64,000 nucleotides of DNA from Mayfieldus sp963772265 (GTDB taxonomy: Bacteria > Actinomycetota > Thermoleophilia > Solirubrobacterales > 70-9), in the NCBI GenBank assembly GCA_963772265.1, contig CAVYWS010000005.1, positions 248,001 to 312,000 of the forward strand, in the 5' to 3' direction. Position numbers and translations under genes: made by a program. Below are positions 46,770 to 55,582 of the stretch, piece after piece. The notes beneath the pieces are model-generated. The model saw only the letters and a program-made list of their open reading frames with translations, did no database searches and was not told the DNA's origin. How positions within the stretch are numbered: position 1 is the stretch's first letter; the number at the start of each line of letters is the position of its first letter.

Positions 46770-47696
46770 GCCGGACGGTCTTTCTCGGGACCTCCGACTT
46801 CGCAGCGACCGTCCTTCGCCGGCTGGCCGATTCGGGTCACCGGCCGCAACTCGTCGTCACGCCGCCGGATCGCCACAGCGGCCGCGGCCAGCACACGCAC
46901 CCGCCGCCGGCGGCCGACGCGGCGCGGGAGCTCGACCTGGCGCTGCTCCAGGCCGAGAGCGTCAACGAAGCCGAGGCCATGGACCGGATCCGCTCGGTCG
47001 AGCCCGAGATCGGTCTCGTCTGCGCCTTCGGGCAGCTGATCCGCGAGCCCTTGCTCTCCGAGCTCGAGCTGCTCAACGTCCACCCCTCGCTGCTGCCGCG
47101 CTGGCGCGGGGCGGCGCCGATCGAGCGGGCGATGATGGCCGGCGACGCGAACACCGGCGTATGCGTGATGCGGGTGACCGAGGGGCTCGACTCGGGCCCG
47201 GTGGCGCTCTGCGAGGAGACGCCGATCGAGCCCGAGGAGGACTTCGGCTCCCTCTCGGCGCGACTTGCCGAGGTCGGCGGCGAGCTGCTGGTCCGCGCCC
47301 TCGACCTGCGTGAGCGGGGCGACCTCGAGTTCAGCGAGCAGGACGAGTCCGCGGCGACCTACGCCGAGAAGATCGGCTCGGAGGACCGCCGTCTCGACCC
47401 CGGGCGCTCCGCCGCCGAGCTCTCCCGCACGGTGCGGGCGCTTACCCCGCACGTCGGCGCCTACCTCGAGGCCGATGGAGGCGAGCGCCTCGGCGTACGC
47501 GCCGCCGTCGCGGTGGACTGCGAGGTCGAGCCCGGCAGACTCGAGGCAAGCGGAGAGTCGCTGCTGCTCGGCTGCGCGGAGGGCGCACTGAGGCTCGACC
47601 AGGTTCAGCCGGCAGGGTGGGCGGCAGATGGCGGCCGACGCCTACCTGCGCGGCCATCGCCCTCCCGACCGCGTCGTCGTGCAGAATGACGCCTGA
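46766..47696 (+). CDS. fmt: Fmt, methionyl-tRNA formyltransferase (frameshift near C end)
   Basis: Formylates initiator Met-tRNA. GTG 46766 gives VSRTVFLGTSDFAATVLRRL, then TPPDRHSGRGQ, LVCAFGQLI and LLNVHPSLLPRWRGAAPIER with the formyl-folate site, and SAATYAEKIGSEDRRLDPGR opening the C-terminal OB domain. One extra base near 47615 must be removed to read GRQMAADAYLRGHRPPDRVV, with TGA at 47694-47696. About 309 residues. The stop overlaps the ATG of the next gene. Confidence 0.93.
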
Positions 47697-47950
47697 TGCC
47701 AGAGGGAGGCCGCCGAGCCGAGCAAGCCGCCGATTCCGCCCTGCGGCGCCCTGCATGCCCGGGCTGCGGTGAGCCCTGGCTGCGGCCGACCCAGCTGCCG
47801 GGCCGGTTTCGCTGTGTCTTCTGCCTGCGCCGCTACGAGCTCGTCTCGCAGTGCCCCGACTGCGGCGAGCACCAGACGATCGCCCGGATGAGCAGCACCG
47901 AGGACATGCTCTGCCAGCACTGCGGCGGTTCGATGCTGAAGGCGGTTTGA
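47696..47950 (+). CDS. Small double zinc-ribbon protein
   Basis: 84 residues with four CxxC pairs: CPGC, CVFC, CPDC and CQHC, in two ribbons separated by about 20 residues (LRRYELVSQ between). No further domain. The ATG overlaps the fmt stop, suggesting translational coupling. Function unknown; the arrangement is that of a small nucleic-acid or protein-binding zinc ribbon. Confidence 0.8.
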   Translation: MPEGGRRAEQAADSALRRPACPGCGEPWLRPTQLPGRFRCVFCLRRYELVSQCPDCGEHQTIARMSSTEDMLCQHCGGSMLKAV

Positions 47951-47975
47951 TGCAGGGCGTGGGGGAGTGCCGCTG

Positions 47976-48680
47976 ATGGAGGCCGCGACCGAGGGGGTCA
48001 CGGAACGGCGCGAGATCTACGCCGCGAGGAGGGTCGCGCCGTCGATCCTCGCCGCCGACTTCGCGCGGCTCGGATCGCAGGTCGCCGAGGTGATGGCCGC
48101 CGGCGCGCGCCTGATCCACGTCGACGTGATGGACGGCCATTTCGTCCCCCCGATCACGATCGGCCCGCTGGTCGCCGGCGCGATCGCCGACCAGGTGCAC
48201 GACGCGGGCGGAGCGATCGACGTACACCTGATGATCGAGCGGCCCGAGAACCAGATCGCCGAGTTTGCGAAGGCCGGCGCAGACTCGATCAACTTCCACG
48301 CCGAGGCCACTCCCCACCTCAACCGCACCCTGAACGCGATCCGCGAGCTCGGCTGCCTCGCCGGCCTTGCGGTCAACCCGGGCACCCCGGTCGAGGCGGT
48401 CCGGGAGCTGCGCGGATACGCGGACATCGTCCTCTGCATGACCGTCAATCCCGGTTGGGGAGGGCAGCCGTTCATCCCCGAGTCGCCCGACAAGGTGGCG
48501 CGGCTGAAGTCGATGGCCGGCGAGGCGGCGATCACCGTCGACGGCGGCATCGACGCCGAGACCGCGCCCGCGGTCGCCGCCGCCGGAGCATCGATCTTCG
48601 TCGCCGGCTCGGCGGTGTTCGGCAGCGACGATCCCGCTGCTGCCTACGCGGCCATCGCGTCAGCCGCCGACGCCGTCTGA
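47976..48680 (+). CDS. rpe: Rpe, ribulose-phosphate 3-epimerase
   Basis: Pentose-phosphate pathway TIM barrel. ATG 47976 is chosen because GGGGGAG (47961-47967) lies eight nt upstream; GTG 47967 is in frame too. VAPSILAADFARLG, HVDVMDGHFVPPITIGP, DVHLMIERPE, MTVNPGWGGQPFIP and VDGGIDAETAP carry the catalytic Asp, His and metal ligands. 234 residues, intact. Confidence 0.95.
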   Translation: MEAATEGVTERREIYAARRVAPSILAADFARLGSQVAEVMAAGARLIHVDVMDGHFVPPITIGPLVAGAIADQVHDAGGAIDVHLMIERPENQIAEFAKAGADSINFHAEATPHLNRTLNAIRELGCLAGLAVNPGTPVEAVRELRGYADIVLCMTVNPGWGGQPFIPESPDKVARLKSMAGEAAITVDGGIDAETAPAVAAAGASIFVAGSAVFGSDDPAAAYAAIASAADAV

Positions 48681-48702
48681 ACAGGACGCCGACCGATCGG
48701 GG

Positions 48703-50109
48703 TCAGCCCGCTTCGTCGGCGGCCGCCACCCAGCCCTCGAGTTCTTCGGTCGAGCCCGGGTCGGGCACGTCCTCGGGTCGCTCGATCGGCCGGCGGTAGA
48801 TCAGGTAGAGGAGCGTCAGCAGCGAGGCCGCGGTCAGTGTGAAGCCGATCTCGACGCGGCGAAACTCGTTTGAGATCAGCGGCAGCAGGCACCAGGCGAC
48901 GAAGAACACGGCGCAGCCGATCCAGCGCGCCGAGGCGCGGCGCACCTGTCCCTGCGCCAGACAGGCCTGGTTGACGGTCACCGCCGACAGGTAGAGGCCC
49001 ATCCCGGCGGTAACGATCAACAGTCCGAGGCGGTCGTAGTCGAACTTCTTCCCGAACGCGAGGTGCATCAGCTGGGGGCCGAACGCCAGCACCGCCAGGG
49101 CGACGGCGGCTGTGAACCCGGCGAGGGCCAGGATCACGAAGCGGATCGAGCTGTGGAAAGCCTCCTCGCTGCCCTCCTCCTCGGAATGGTGCAGGCTCGT
49201 GAGGTGGGGAAGGATGCTGGTGCCGATCGCCTGGAACAGCTGCAGCGGCGCCCGCGCGACCATCAGGACGTTGAAGATGAAGCCCGCCGCCGCGGCGCCG
49301 TCGGTGGCGCGGATCAGCAACGGCCCGGCGTTTAGGAAGGTCTGCTCGCTGAACATGATCAGCAGCACCGCGGCGGCGAAGCCGGTGCCGTGGCTGAGGG
49401 TGAACTCGGGCGCCGCCCCCTCAGCCGACTCGGGGTCCGCCGCTTCCGCCTCGGCCTGACCCTGCACCTGGGCGCGGCGGGCGAAGGCCAGCGGCACGAC
49501 GATCAGGCTGAGACAGGGGGCGGCGACGATCCCCAGCGCGACGACCGACTGGCCGTGAAAGAGGCCGACCGCGACGACCACGGCGAAGATGGTGCGGAAG
49601 ATCGACTCCGAGAGGATCAGCAGCGAGAACAGCCCGAAGCGGCGGTTGCCGGCCAGAAACCCGCGCGCGAAGTAGCTCGCCGCGTAGCCGAGGACGGCCG
49701 AGAAGAAGATCCAGTACAGGGTCTCGTTGCCCGACAGCAGGTCGTCCTGCAGCGGCCCGCGCAGGAGCAGGGCGAGGATCGCGAAGGCGACGGCGAGGCC
49801 GAGCTGGATCTTCGCCGCCACCCGCATCGGCTCGCCGATCGGCTGGCCGAGCTGGCGACGCTCGGAGATGTGCCGCGAGAGCAGCTGGTCGATCGGCCGG
49901 TAGAGCGTCGAGACGGTGATGAAGACCGCCGACCAGAGGACCGCGATCTGCCCGTAGTCGAACTTCGACAGCGTGTGCGAGGCGATCGCGAAGTAGGCGT
50001 AGGTGATGACCCCGGTCAAGCCGACGCCGACGGTGAGAAAGCCGGCGGTCTTGCCATAGTCGACCGCCGCCGCGGTCGCGTCGGCGGAGCGCTGCTCGGG
50101 GGTGCTCAG
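48703..50109 (-). CDS. Wzx/MATE-like polysaccharide flippase
   Basis: Multi-pass membrane protein, about 468 residues with 12-14 hydrophobic segments (AGFLTVGVGLTGVITYAYFA, DYGQIAVLWSAVFITVSTLY, GFIFNVLMVARAPLQLFQAI). The fold fits the polysaccharide biosynthesis flippase family. The best start is CTG 50109 (LSTPEQRSADA), overlapping the stop of the upstream glycosyltransferase as CTGA. No ATG, GTG or TTG fits as well, so either a rare start or a base error is involved. The acidic C terminus ends GWVAAADEAG. Probably exports a lipid-linked glycan made with the neighbouring glycosyltransferase. Confidence 0.82.
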   Translation of the reverse strand: MSTPEQRSADATAAAVDYGKTAGFLTVGVGLTGVITYAYFAIASHTLSKFDYGQIAVLWSAVFITVSTLYRPIDQLLSRHISERRQLGQPIGEPMRVAAKIQLGLAVAFAILALLLRGPLQDDLLSGNETLYWIFFSAVLGYAASYFARGFLAGNRRFGLFSLLILSESIFRTIFAVVVAVGLFHGQSVVALGIVAAPCLSLIVVPLAFARRAQVQGQAEAEAADPESAEGAAPEFTLSHGTGFAAAVLLIMFSEQTFLNAGPLLIRATDGAAAAGFIFNVLMVARAPLQLFQAIGTSILPHLTSLHHSEEEGSEEAFHSSIRFVILALAGFTAAVALAVLAFGPQLMHLAFGKKFDYDRLGLLIVTAGMGLYLSAVTVNQACLAQGQVRRASARWIGCAVFFVAWCLLPLISNEFRRVEIGFTLTAASLLTLLYLIYRRPIERPEDVPDPGSTEELEGWVAAADEAG

Positions 50110-51131
50110 GCGCCGATCCTCTCGATCCGTGGCGCGCTGTCCTCCGGCTCGCCCGGCTTGCCGCCCTCGTAGTGGGAGGGCTCGACCCCGAGCTTCAGCT
50201 CGACCCGCCGCACCCGCTCGAAGACGCGCTGGGTCATCACCCGCTGACCGGCCAGCAGGTCGCCGATCACGCCGAGGCCGAACAGCTGCACCGCGACGAT
50301 GAACAGGACCGCGCCGAGGATCAGCGACTGGATGTGGCCGTGGCGGTCGCCGTTGAGGATCCAGTCGGCGAGGAACGGGGTCCAGGCTGCGAGGGCGAGG
50401 ATCCCGACCACGGCAGCCGCGGTGGTGAAGGCGCGAAACGGCTGGTAGCGGGCGTAGATGCGCAGGATCTCGGGGCCGTTGCGGCGCACGTAGGCGCCGC
50501 TGGAGGAGGCGAGGCGGGAGTCGCGCAACTTCGGGTTGGTGCCGACCTGGACGTCGTCGATCGCGATCAGCATCCGCCCCGCCTGGGTCAGGCTCTCGAG
50601 CGTGTAGGTGAAGTTGGAGACGACCGAAAGCTGCAGCGCCGCCTCGCGGTTGTAGGCGCGAAAGCCCGAGGTGGTGTCCGCGACGGAGGTCCTCGAGACC
50701 CGCCGCACGACGGCGCTGCCCAGCCGCTGCAGCACTCGCTTGCCGGCGGAGAAATGCTCGTTTCGGGCCACCTGGCGGTCGCCGACCACCATGTCGGCGC
50801 GGCCGGCGAGGATCGGGGCGACAAGCCTCTTGATGTCCTCGCCGCGGTACTGGTTGTCGCCGTCGGTATTGACGATCACGTCGGCGCCGAGCTTCAGACC
50901 CGCGTCGAGGCCGGCCTGGAAGGCGGCCGCCAGCCCCTTGTTGTTGGGCAGGCGGACGACGTGCTCGACCCCGTGCTCGCGCGCGACCTCGACGGTGCGG
51001 TCGGTCGAGCCGTCGTCGATCACGAGCCACTCGACCTCGTCGAAGCCGTCGACTCTGCGTGGCAGATCGGCGAGGGTGGTGGGGAGGGTCTGCTCCTCGT
51101 TGAGGCAGGGAATCTGGACGATCAGCTTCAT
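50106..51131 (-). CDS. GT2 glycosyltransferase with C-terminal membrane domain
   Basis: 341 residues from ATG 51131 (MKLIVQIPCLNEEQTLPTTL). GT-A domain with IDDGSTDRT, NNKGLAAAFQAGLDAG and the DxD-like NTDGDNQYRG; SGFRAYNREAAL follows. Two membrane helices near 235-300 (AAVVGILALAAWTPFLADWI, SLILGAVLFIVAVQLFGLGV) anchor it. It resembles polyprenyl-phosphate glycosyltransferases of the DPM/GtrB type. The 4-nt overlap with the flippase gene suggests a shared surface-glycan role. Divergent from ribD. Confidence 0.88.
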   Translation of the reverse strand: MKLIVQIPCLNEEQTLPTTLADLPRRVDGFDEVEWLVIDDGSTDRTVEVAREHGVEHVVRLPNNKGLAAAFQAGLDAGLKLGADVIVNTDGDNQYRGEDIKRLVAPILAGRADMVVGDRQVARNEHFSAGKRVLQRLGSAVVRRVSRTSVADTTSGFRAYNREAALQLSVVSNFTYTLESLTQAGRMLIAIDDVQVGTNPKLRDSRLASSSGAYVRRNGPEILRIYARYQPFRAFTTAAAVVGILALAAWTPFLADWILNGDRHGHIQSLILGAVLFIVAVQLFGLGVIGDLLAGQRVMTQRVFERVRRVELKLGVEPSHYEGGKPGEPEDSAPRIERIGA

Positions 51132-51212
51132 CGCGCTCGGGCTGAGGGTACCCGCCGTCCGGACGCCTCGGCGCGGCGGGTCTCCCCTGATCGGGGGCCT
51201 GCAGGCGCCGGG

Positions 51213-51238
51213 TACAATTCGGTTGACTGACCAGTCAA
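51213..51238 (+). promoter_or_regulatory. TACAAT box and inverted repeat upstream of ribD
   Basis: TACAAT (51213-51218) is a strong -10-like hexamer in this GC-rich DNA. Five nt on, TTGACTG (51223-51229), AC, CAGTCAA (51232-51238) form a 7-bp inverted repeat around the likely transcription start. The spacing fits an operator. A Shine-Dalgarno AAGGAAGG (51241-51248) and the ribD ATG (51258) follow. No FMN-riboswitch consensus is present. Confidence 0.55.
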
Positions 51239-51257
51239 TCAAGGAAGGTGAGCGCGC

Positions 51258-52389
51258 ATGAGCGCTGAGGCAGCCACCGAGCAGGACCGGCTTCACCTCG
51301 AGCGGGCGCTGGAGCTGGCGCGGCTTGCGCGCCGCGGGGCGGTCAGCCCGAATCCGCTGGTCGGCGCGGTGATCGTGCGTGACGGCGAGACCATCGGCGA
51401 AGGGCATCACGCCCGCCTCGGAGACCTTCACGCCGAGCGGGCGGCGCTCGAGGACTGCCGCAGGCGCGGCGCCGACCCGGCGGGGGCGACGATCTACATC
51501 ACCCTCGAGCCATGCGCGCACAGCGGGCGCCAGCCGCCCTGCACCGAGGCGATCGTCGAGGCCGGCCTGGCCCGGGTCGTCTACGCCTCCGACGATCCGA
51601 GCGAGAAGGCGTCGGGCCGGGGGCCGGGGATGCTGCGCGACGGGGGCGTCGAGGTCGAGCAGGCGGCGGGCGAGGCGGCCGGCGAGGCCCGCTTGCTCAA
51701 CCAGCCGTTCCGCAAGCAGGCCCGTACCGGGCGCCCGCTGGTGGCCCTGAAGATGGCCGCTTCGCTTGACGGATTCGTCGCCACCCGGCGCGGCGACTCG
51801 AAGTGGATATCGGGCGAGCCCAGCCGCGAGCTCGTCCACCGCTGGCGGGCCGACGCGGACGCGGTCGCGGTTGGGATCGGGACCGCGCTCGCCGACGACC
51901 CGCTGCTGACCGCGCGCGACACCGGACGCGACCCGTCAGCCGGCCCGGGTCGTGTTCGACACCGACGCCCGCCTGCCGCTCGACTCGCAGCTGGTGCGGA
52001 CGATCGACCAGGCGCCGCTGGTGGTCGTGATCGGGCCCGGCGCCGACGGAGAGCGTGCCCTGGCGCTGGAGCGTGCCGGGGCGGAGCTGCTGGTCGCGGC
52101 GGGCCGCGACCAAGCCGACTGCGTCGGTGCCGCCCTGGCCGAGCTTGGGCGGCGCGGCGTCACCTCGCTGCAGCTCGAGGGCGGGCCGGTGCTCGCCGGC
52201 GCCTTCGCCGCCGCGGGAGAGGTCGACGAGCTGAAGCTGTTCATCGCTCCGCTGATGCTGGGCGGGGGCCGGGCGCCGCTGGAGGGCGCCGGCGCTGCGA
52301 CTGTCGGCGAGGGGCTGCGCGCACTGGCATTCGAAGCCGAGCCGGTTGGCGACGATCTTCTGATCAGCGCCCGGCTGCGGGAGTGGTGA
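51258..52389 (+). CDS. ribD: RibD, bifunctional riboflavin deaminase/reductase (one frameshift)
   Basis: Deaminates and reduces the pyrimidine intermediate of riboflavin synthesis. N-terminal deaminase: LARRGAVSPNPLVGAVIVRD, DLHAERAAL and LEPCAHSGRQPPCTEAI with zinc ligands. C-terminal reductase: ALKMAASLDGFVATRRGDSK, WISGEPSRELVH and LQLEGGPVLAGAF. One extra base near 51940 interrupts the reductase; VVFDTDARLPLDSQLVRT resumes. It ends LREW at TGA 52387-52389. About 376 residues. First gene of a compact riboflavin operon. Confidence 0.93.
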
Positions 52390-52391
52390 GG

Positions 52392-53009
52392 GTGTTCACC
52401 GGGCTGATCGAGGACGTCGGCACCGTGGTCGAGCTGGACGCGGGATCTGACGGTGCCCGGCTCCGGATCACCACCCGGCTCGGGCCCAAGCTTGCGAGCG
52501 GAGACTCGGTGGCGGTCAACGGCGTCTGCCTGACCGTGACCGACGCCGACCGGGCCGGCTTCGGCGCCGAGGCGATGAACCAGACCCTGCGGCTGACCTC
52601 GCTGGGGCCGCTGGAGCAGGGCGACCGGGTCAACCTCGAGCTCCCCCTGCGCGCCGACGATCGCCTCGGCGGACACATCGTCCAGGGCCACGTCGACGGC
52701 ACCGGCGAGGTGGTCGAGGCGGCCGAGGACGGCTTCGCCCGCCGCCTGCGCGTCCGTCTCGATCCCGAGCTTGCGGCGCAGGCGATCGATCGCGGCTCGG
52801 TGGCGCTGGACGGCGTCAGCCTCACCGTCTCGGCTATCGGCGATGACTGGCTTGAGGTGTCGCTGATCCCCGAGACGTTGCACCGAACCAACTTCGGTGA
52901 CGCCGAGCCGGGGCGCGTCGTCAACATCGAATGCGACGTGATTGGCAAGTACGTGAAGCGGTTGATGAGACCATTGAGAGAGAAGGAAGGGATCGACGGC
53001 GATGGCTGA
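52392..53009 (+). CDS. ribE: RibE, riboflavin synthase alpha subunit
   Basis: Dismutates two 6,7-dimethyl-8-ribityllumazine molecules to riboflavin. GTG 52392 gives VFTGLIEDVGTVVEL, matching the family start; GTG 52386, overlapping the ribD stop, is also possible. The two internally duplicated lumazine-binding halves each show VNGVCLTV or LDGVSLTV, and GGHIVQGHVDGTG lies between them. 205 residues, intact. It overlaps ribBA by 8 nt. Confidence 0.95.
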   Translation: MFTGLIEDVGTVVELDAGSDGARLRITTRLGPKLASGDSVAVNGVCLTVTDADRAGFGAEAMNQTLRLTSLGPLEQGDRVNLELPLRADDRLGGHIVQGHVDGTGEVVEAAEDGFARRLRVRLDPELAAQAIDRGSVALDGVSLTVSAIGDDWLEVSLIPETLHRTNFGDAEPGRVVNIECDVIGKYVKRLMRPLREKEGIDGDG

Positions 53010-54348
53010 GACCAAGAAGGCAGAGAGCACCCGAGGCGAGCCGCAGGCGACGAGCCCGTTCTCGAGCGTCGAGGAGGCGATCGAGGAGATCCGGCGCGGC
53101 CACATGGTCGTCGTCTGCGACGGCGAGGACCGCGAGAACGAGGGCGATCTTGTGATGGCGGCCCAGTTCGCCACCCCGGAGGCGGTCAACTTCATGGCCA
53201 AGGAGGGGCGTGGGCTGATCTGCCTGGCGCTGACCGCGGAGCGCTGCGAGCAACTCGGCCTGAGGCTGATGGCGGCCAAGAACGAGGCGCCGCTCCAGAC
53301 CGCGTTCACTGTCGCGATCGAGGCCGCCGAAGGGGTCAGCACCGGAATCTCCGCCCACGACCGCGCCCACACGATCCAGGTGGCGATCGACCCGCACTCG
53401 GGACCCGGAGACGTCGTCTCGCCCGGCCATGTCTTCCCGCTGCGCGCCAAGGACGGCGGAGTGCTCGAGCGCACCGGCCACACCGAGGCGAGCGTCGACC
53501 TGGCGCGGCTCGCCGGCCTGATCCCGGCCGGGGTGATCTGCGAGGTGATGAACGAGGACGGCACGATGGCCCGGGTCCCCGACCTCGGCCCATACAGCGA
53601 GGCGCATGGGCTGAAGATGATCACCGTCGCCGACCTGATCGCCTACCGGCGCCGTACCGAGAAGCTGGTCGAGCGAGTGGTCTCGACCAACCTGCCCACC
53701 GCCTACGGGGAGTTCACCGCGGTCGGATACCGCTCCCTGATCGACGACAAGCACCACGTCGCGATGGTCAAGGGCGAGGTCGCCGACGAGGAGGACGTGC
53801 TGGTGCGGGTGCACAGCGAGTGCCTCACCGGGGACGTCTTTCACAGCCTCCGCTGCGACTGCGGCGAGCAGCTCGCCGCCGCCCTGGCGCAGATCGAGCG
53901 CGAGGGACAGGGGGTGCTGCTCTACCTCTCTCAGGAGGGGCGCGGGATCGGGCTCCTCAACAAGCTGCGCGCCTACAAGCTGCAGGAAGACGGACTCGAC
54001 ACCGTCGACGCCAACATCCGCCTCGGCCTTCCCGCCGACCTGCGCGACTACGGGATCGGGGCCCAGATCCTCGGCGACCTCGGGCTGAGCAGCATCCGCA
54101 TCCTCACCAACAACCCGAAGAAGATCGTCGGGCTCGAGGGCTACGGCCTCTCGGTCACCGAACAGGTGCCGATCGAGGCGGTGCCCAACCCGCACAACGA
54201 GGACTACCTGCGCGCCAAGCGCGAGAAGCTCGGGCACACGCTGCACCATCAGGGTCTCGCCCTCGACGAGGAGATGGTCCACGACGAGCAGCTCCACGAC
54301 GAGGAGAACGCCGCCGAAAAGGCCGATCGCGGCCATTCGGATGGCTGA
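53002..54348 (+). CDS. ribBA: RibBA, DHBP synthase/GTP cyclohydrolase II
   Basis: Bifunctional entry enzyme of riboflavin synthesis. Residues ~20-220 are DHBP synthase (VVCDGEDRENEGDLVMAAQF, GISAHDRAHTIQ, RTGHTEASVDLARLAGL). Residues ~225-420 are GTP cyclohydrolase II with the zinc site SECLTGDVFHSLRCDCG and LSQEGRGIGLLNKLRAY. 448 residues, intact, ending in an acidic His-containing tail (HDEQLHDEENAAEKAD). It overlaps ribH by 8 nt. Confidence 0.96.
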   Translation: MAETKKAESTRGEPQATSPFSSVEEAIEEIRRGHMVVVCDGEDRENEGDLVMAAQFATPEAVNFMAKEGRGLICLALTAERCEQLGLRLMAAKNEAPLQTAFTVAIEAAEGVSTGISAHDRAHTIQVAIDPHSGPGDVVSPGHVFPLRAKDGGVLERTGHTEASVDLARLAGLIPAGVICEVMNEDGTMARVPDLGPYSEAHGLKMITVADLIAYRRRTEKLVERVVSTNLPTAYGEFTAVGYRSLIDDKHHVAMVKGEVADEEDVLVRVHSECLTGDVFHSLRCDCGEQLAAALAQIEREGQGVLLYLSQEGRGIGLLNKLRAYKLQEDGLDTVDANIRLGLPADLRDYGIGAQILGDLGLSSIRILTNNPKKIVGLEGYGLSVTEQVPIEAVPNPHNEDYLRAKREKLGHTLHHQGLALDEEMVHDEQLHDEENAAEKADRGHSDG

Positions 54349-54833
54349 CGCCCCGGCCTTCCACGAGCGCTTCAGCGATGCCGAGCGGGAGACGCTCTCG
54401 AAGCTCGAGTTCGCCGTCTGCGTCGGGCCGCTTCTACGAGGACCTCGCCGAGCGCCTGCTCAACGGCGCCGCCGAGGGATTCGCCCTGGCCGGGGTCAGC
54501 GAGGCGTCGGTGCACGAGTACCCGGTCCCGGGCGCCTTCGAGCTGCCGCTGGCGGCGAAGCTCTGCGCCGAGAGCGGCCGCTTTGCCGGCGTCGCCTGCC
54601 TGGGGGCCGTGATCCGGGGCGAGACCAACCACTACGACTACGTCTGCGCCGAGACCGCCCGCGGGGTTCAGGAGGTGGCGCTGACGACCGGCATCCCCTG
54701 CGCGTTCGGAGTGATCACCTGCGAGACGATGGATCAGGCTCTGGCGCGGGCGGGCGGCGACAAGCGCGACCAGGGCCGCGGCGCCGCGCTGACGGCGGCG
54801 CGGATGGCGCTGCTGGCGCGGTCGCTGGGCTAG
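54341..54833 (+). CDS. ribH: RibH, lumazine synthase (one frameshift)
   Basis: Forms 6,7-dimethyl-8-ribityllumazine; usually an icosahedral or pentameric assembly. ATG 54341 gives MADAPAFHERFSDAERETLS. One extra G near 54428 (GTCGGGCCGC) shifts the frame; GRFYEDLAERLLNGAAEGFA, VPGAFELPLAAK, ACLGAVIRGETNHYDYV with the catalytic-loop His, and GVITCETMDQALARAGG follow. About 163 residues. Stop TAG 54831-54833. Confidence 0.93.
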
Positions 54834-54836
54834 CGC

Positions 54837-55433
54837 TCAGCGGCCTTTTTCGAAGTCCTTGCCGCTGCCGCCGATCAGCGTGTCGCGGCCGCGGCCGCCG
54901 AGCAGCCGGTCGGCGCCCCGGCCGCCGAGCAGCCGGTCCGAGCCGCGGCCGCCGCGCAGCAGGTCGGCGCCGGCGCGTCCCCGCAGGACGTCGTGACCCT
55001 CGCCGCCGGCGAGGAGGTCGGAGAGGCGGCTGCCGCTTATCCGGTCGCTGCTGGCCCCGCCGAAGACCTGAACCGCGTGGCCGTGGCGCAGAGCGGAGTT
55101 GCTGAAGCCGTTTCTGGGCCCGATCCGGGTGACGTTGATCGTGTCGGGGCCGCCGAGTCCGAGCACTCTGACGCGCCGGATCGCCGAGCAGGGGAAGGGA
55201 CCGGAGGTGGGATCGAGCCCGCCGACCTTGACCCGGAGGTCGCTGCCGCAGCTCACCTTGATGATGTCGGCGGCGCCGTCGCTGCGGGCGATCAGGCGGC
55301 CGTTCTCGACCCGCGAGCTGACGTGCGCGAAGGCGGCTCCGGGCAGGGCCAGCAGGACGGTTCCGGCGCCGGCAAGGGCGGCCGCGACGCGACATCCGCG
55401 CGGCAAGCGGCGGACCAGTCCGGGTCCCTGCAT
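54837..55433 (-). CDS. Secreted RTX-like calcium-binding protein
   Basis: 198 residues from ATG 55433 (MQGPGLVRRLPRGC). The signal peptide is VAAALAGAGTVLLALPGAAF, ending near AHVSS. The C-terminal ~75 residues carry the RTX nonapeptide pattern GGxGxDxLx (GGEGHDVLRG, GGRGSDRLLGGRGADRLLGG, GGRGRDTLIGGSGKD), expected to fold as a calcium-bound beta-roll. Biological role unknown. It is convergent with ribH, three nt apart. Confidence 0.85.
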   Translation of the reverse strand: MQGPGLVRRLPRGCRVAAALAGAGTVLLALPGAAFAHVSSRVENGRLIARSDGAADIIKVSCGSDLRVKVGGLDPTSGPFPCSAIRRVRVLGLGGPDTINVTRIGPRNGFSNSALRHGHAVQVFGGASSDRISGSRLSDLLAGGEGHDVLRGRAGADLLRGGRGSDRLLGGRGADRLLGGRGRDTLIGGSGKDFEKGR

Positions 55434-55459
55434 AGCTCCATCATGCCGCAAGGATGGGC

Positions 55460-55558
55460 TGGACGACTGACTCCAATCCACGCACCCGCGGATGACGGCG
55501 TATGCGTCCTATCACCACCTCCCCAAGAAGGGGCACGTCGATCGGAATCAATCGTCCA
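55460..55558. repeat. Possible reduced copy R4 of the structured element, before rpmB
   Basis: TGGACGACTGACTCC (55460-55474) pairs with GGAATCAATCGTCCA (55544-55558), two mismatches in 15. TGCGTCCTA (55503-55511) equals the signature of R1 and R2. Flanks also resemble them: CCACGCAC after the 5' stem, as in R2. CCCC-AAGAA-GGGG makes a small hairpin at 55521-55533. The apical hairpin of R1-R3 is missing, so membership is tentative. It lies in the divergent gap between the RTX-like gene and rpmB. Confidence 0.45.
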
Positions 55559-55582
55559 GATGGCTACCATCCGCTGTCGCCG

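Noticed and set aside
51132..51257. FMN riboswitch before ribD
   Set aside because: No GGGGCAG or similar conserved FMN aptamer core in the 126-nt gap; only short hairpins and the inverted repeat.
55502..55582. N-terminal extension of bL28 from ATG 55502
   Set aside because: The extra 27 residues have no ribosomal-protein character and run through the structured element; MAKVCHSC at 55583 is the canonical start.
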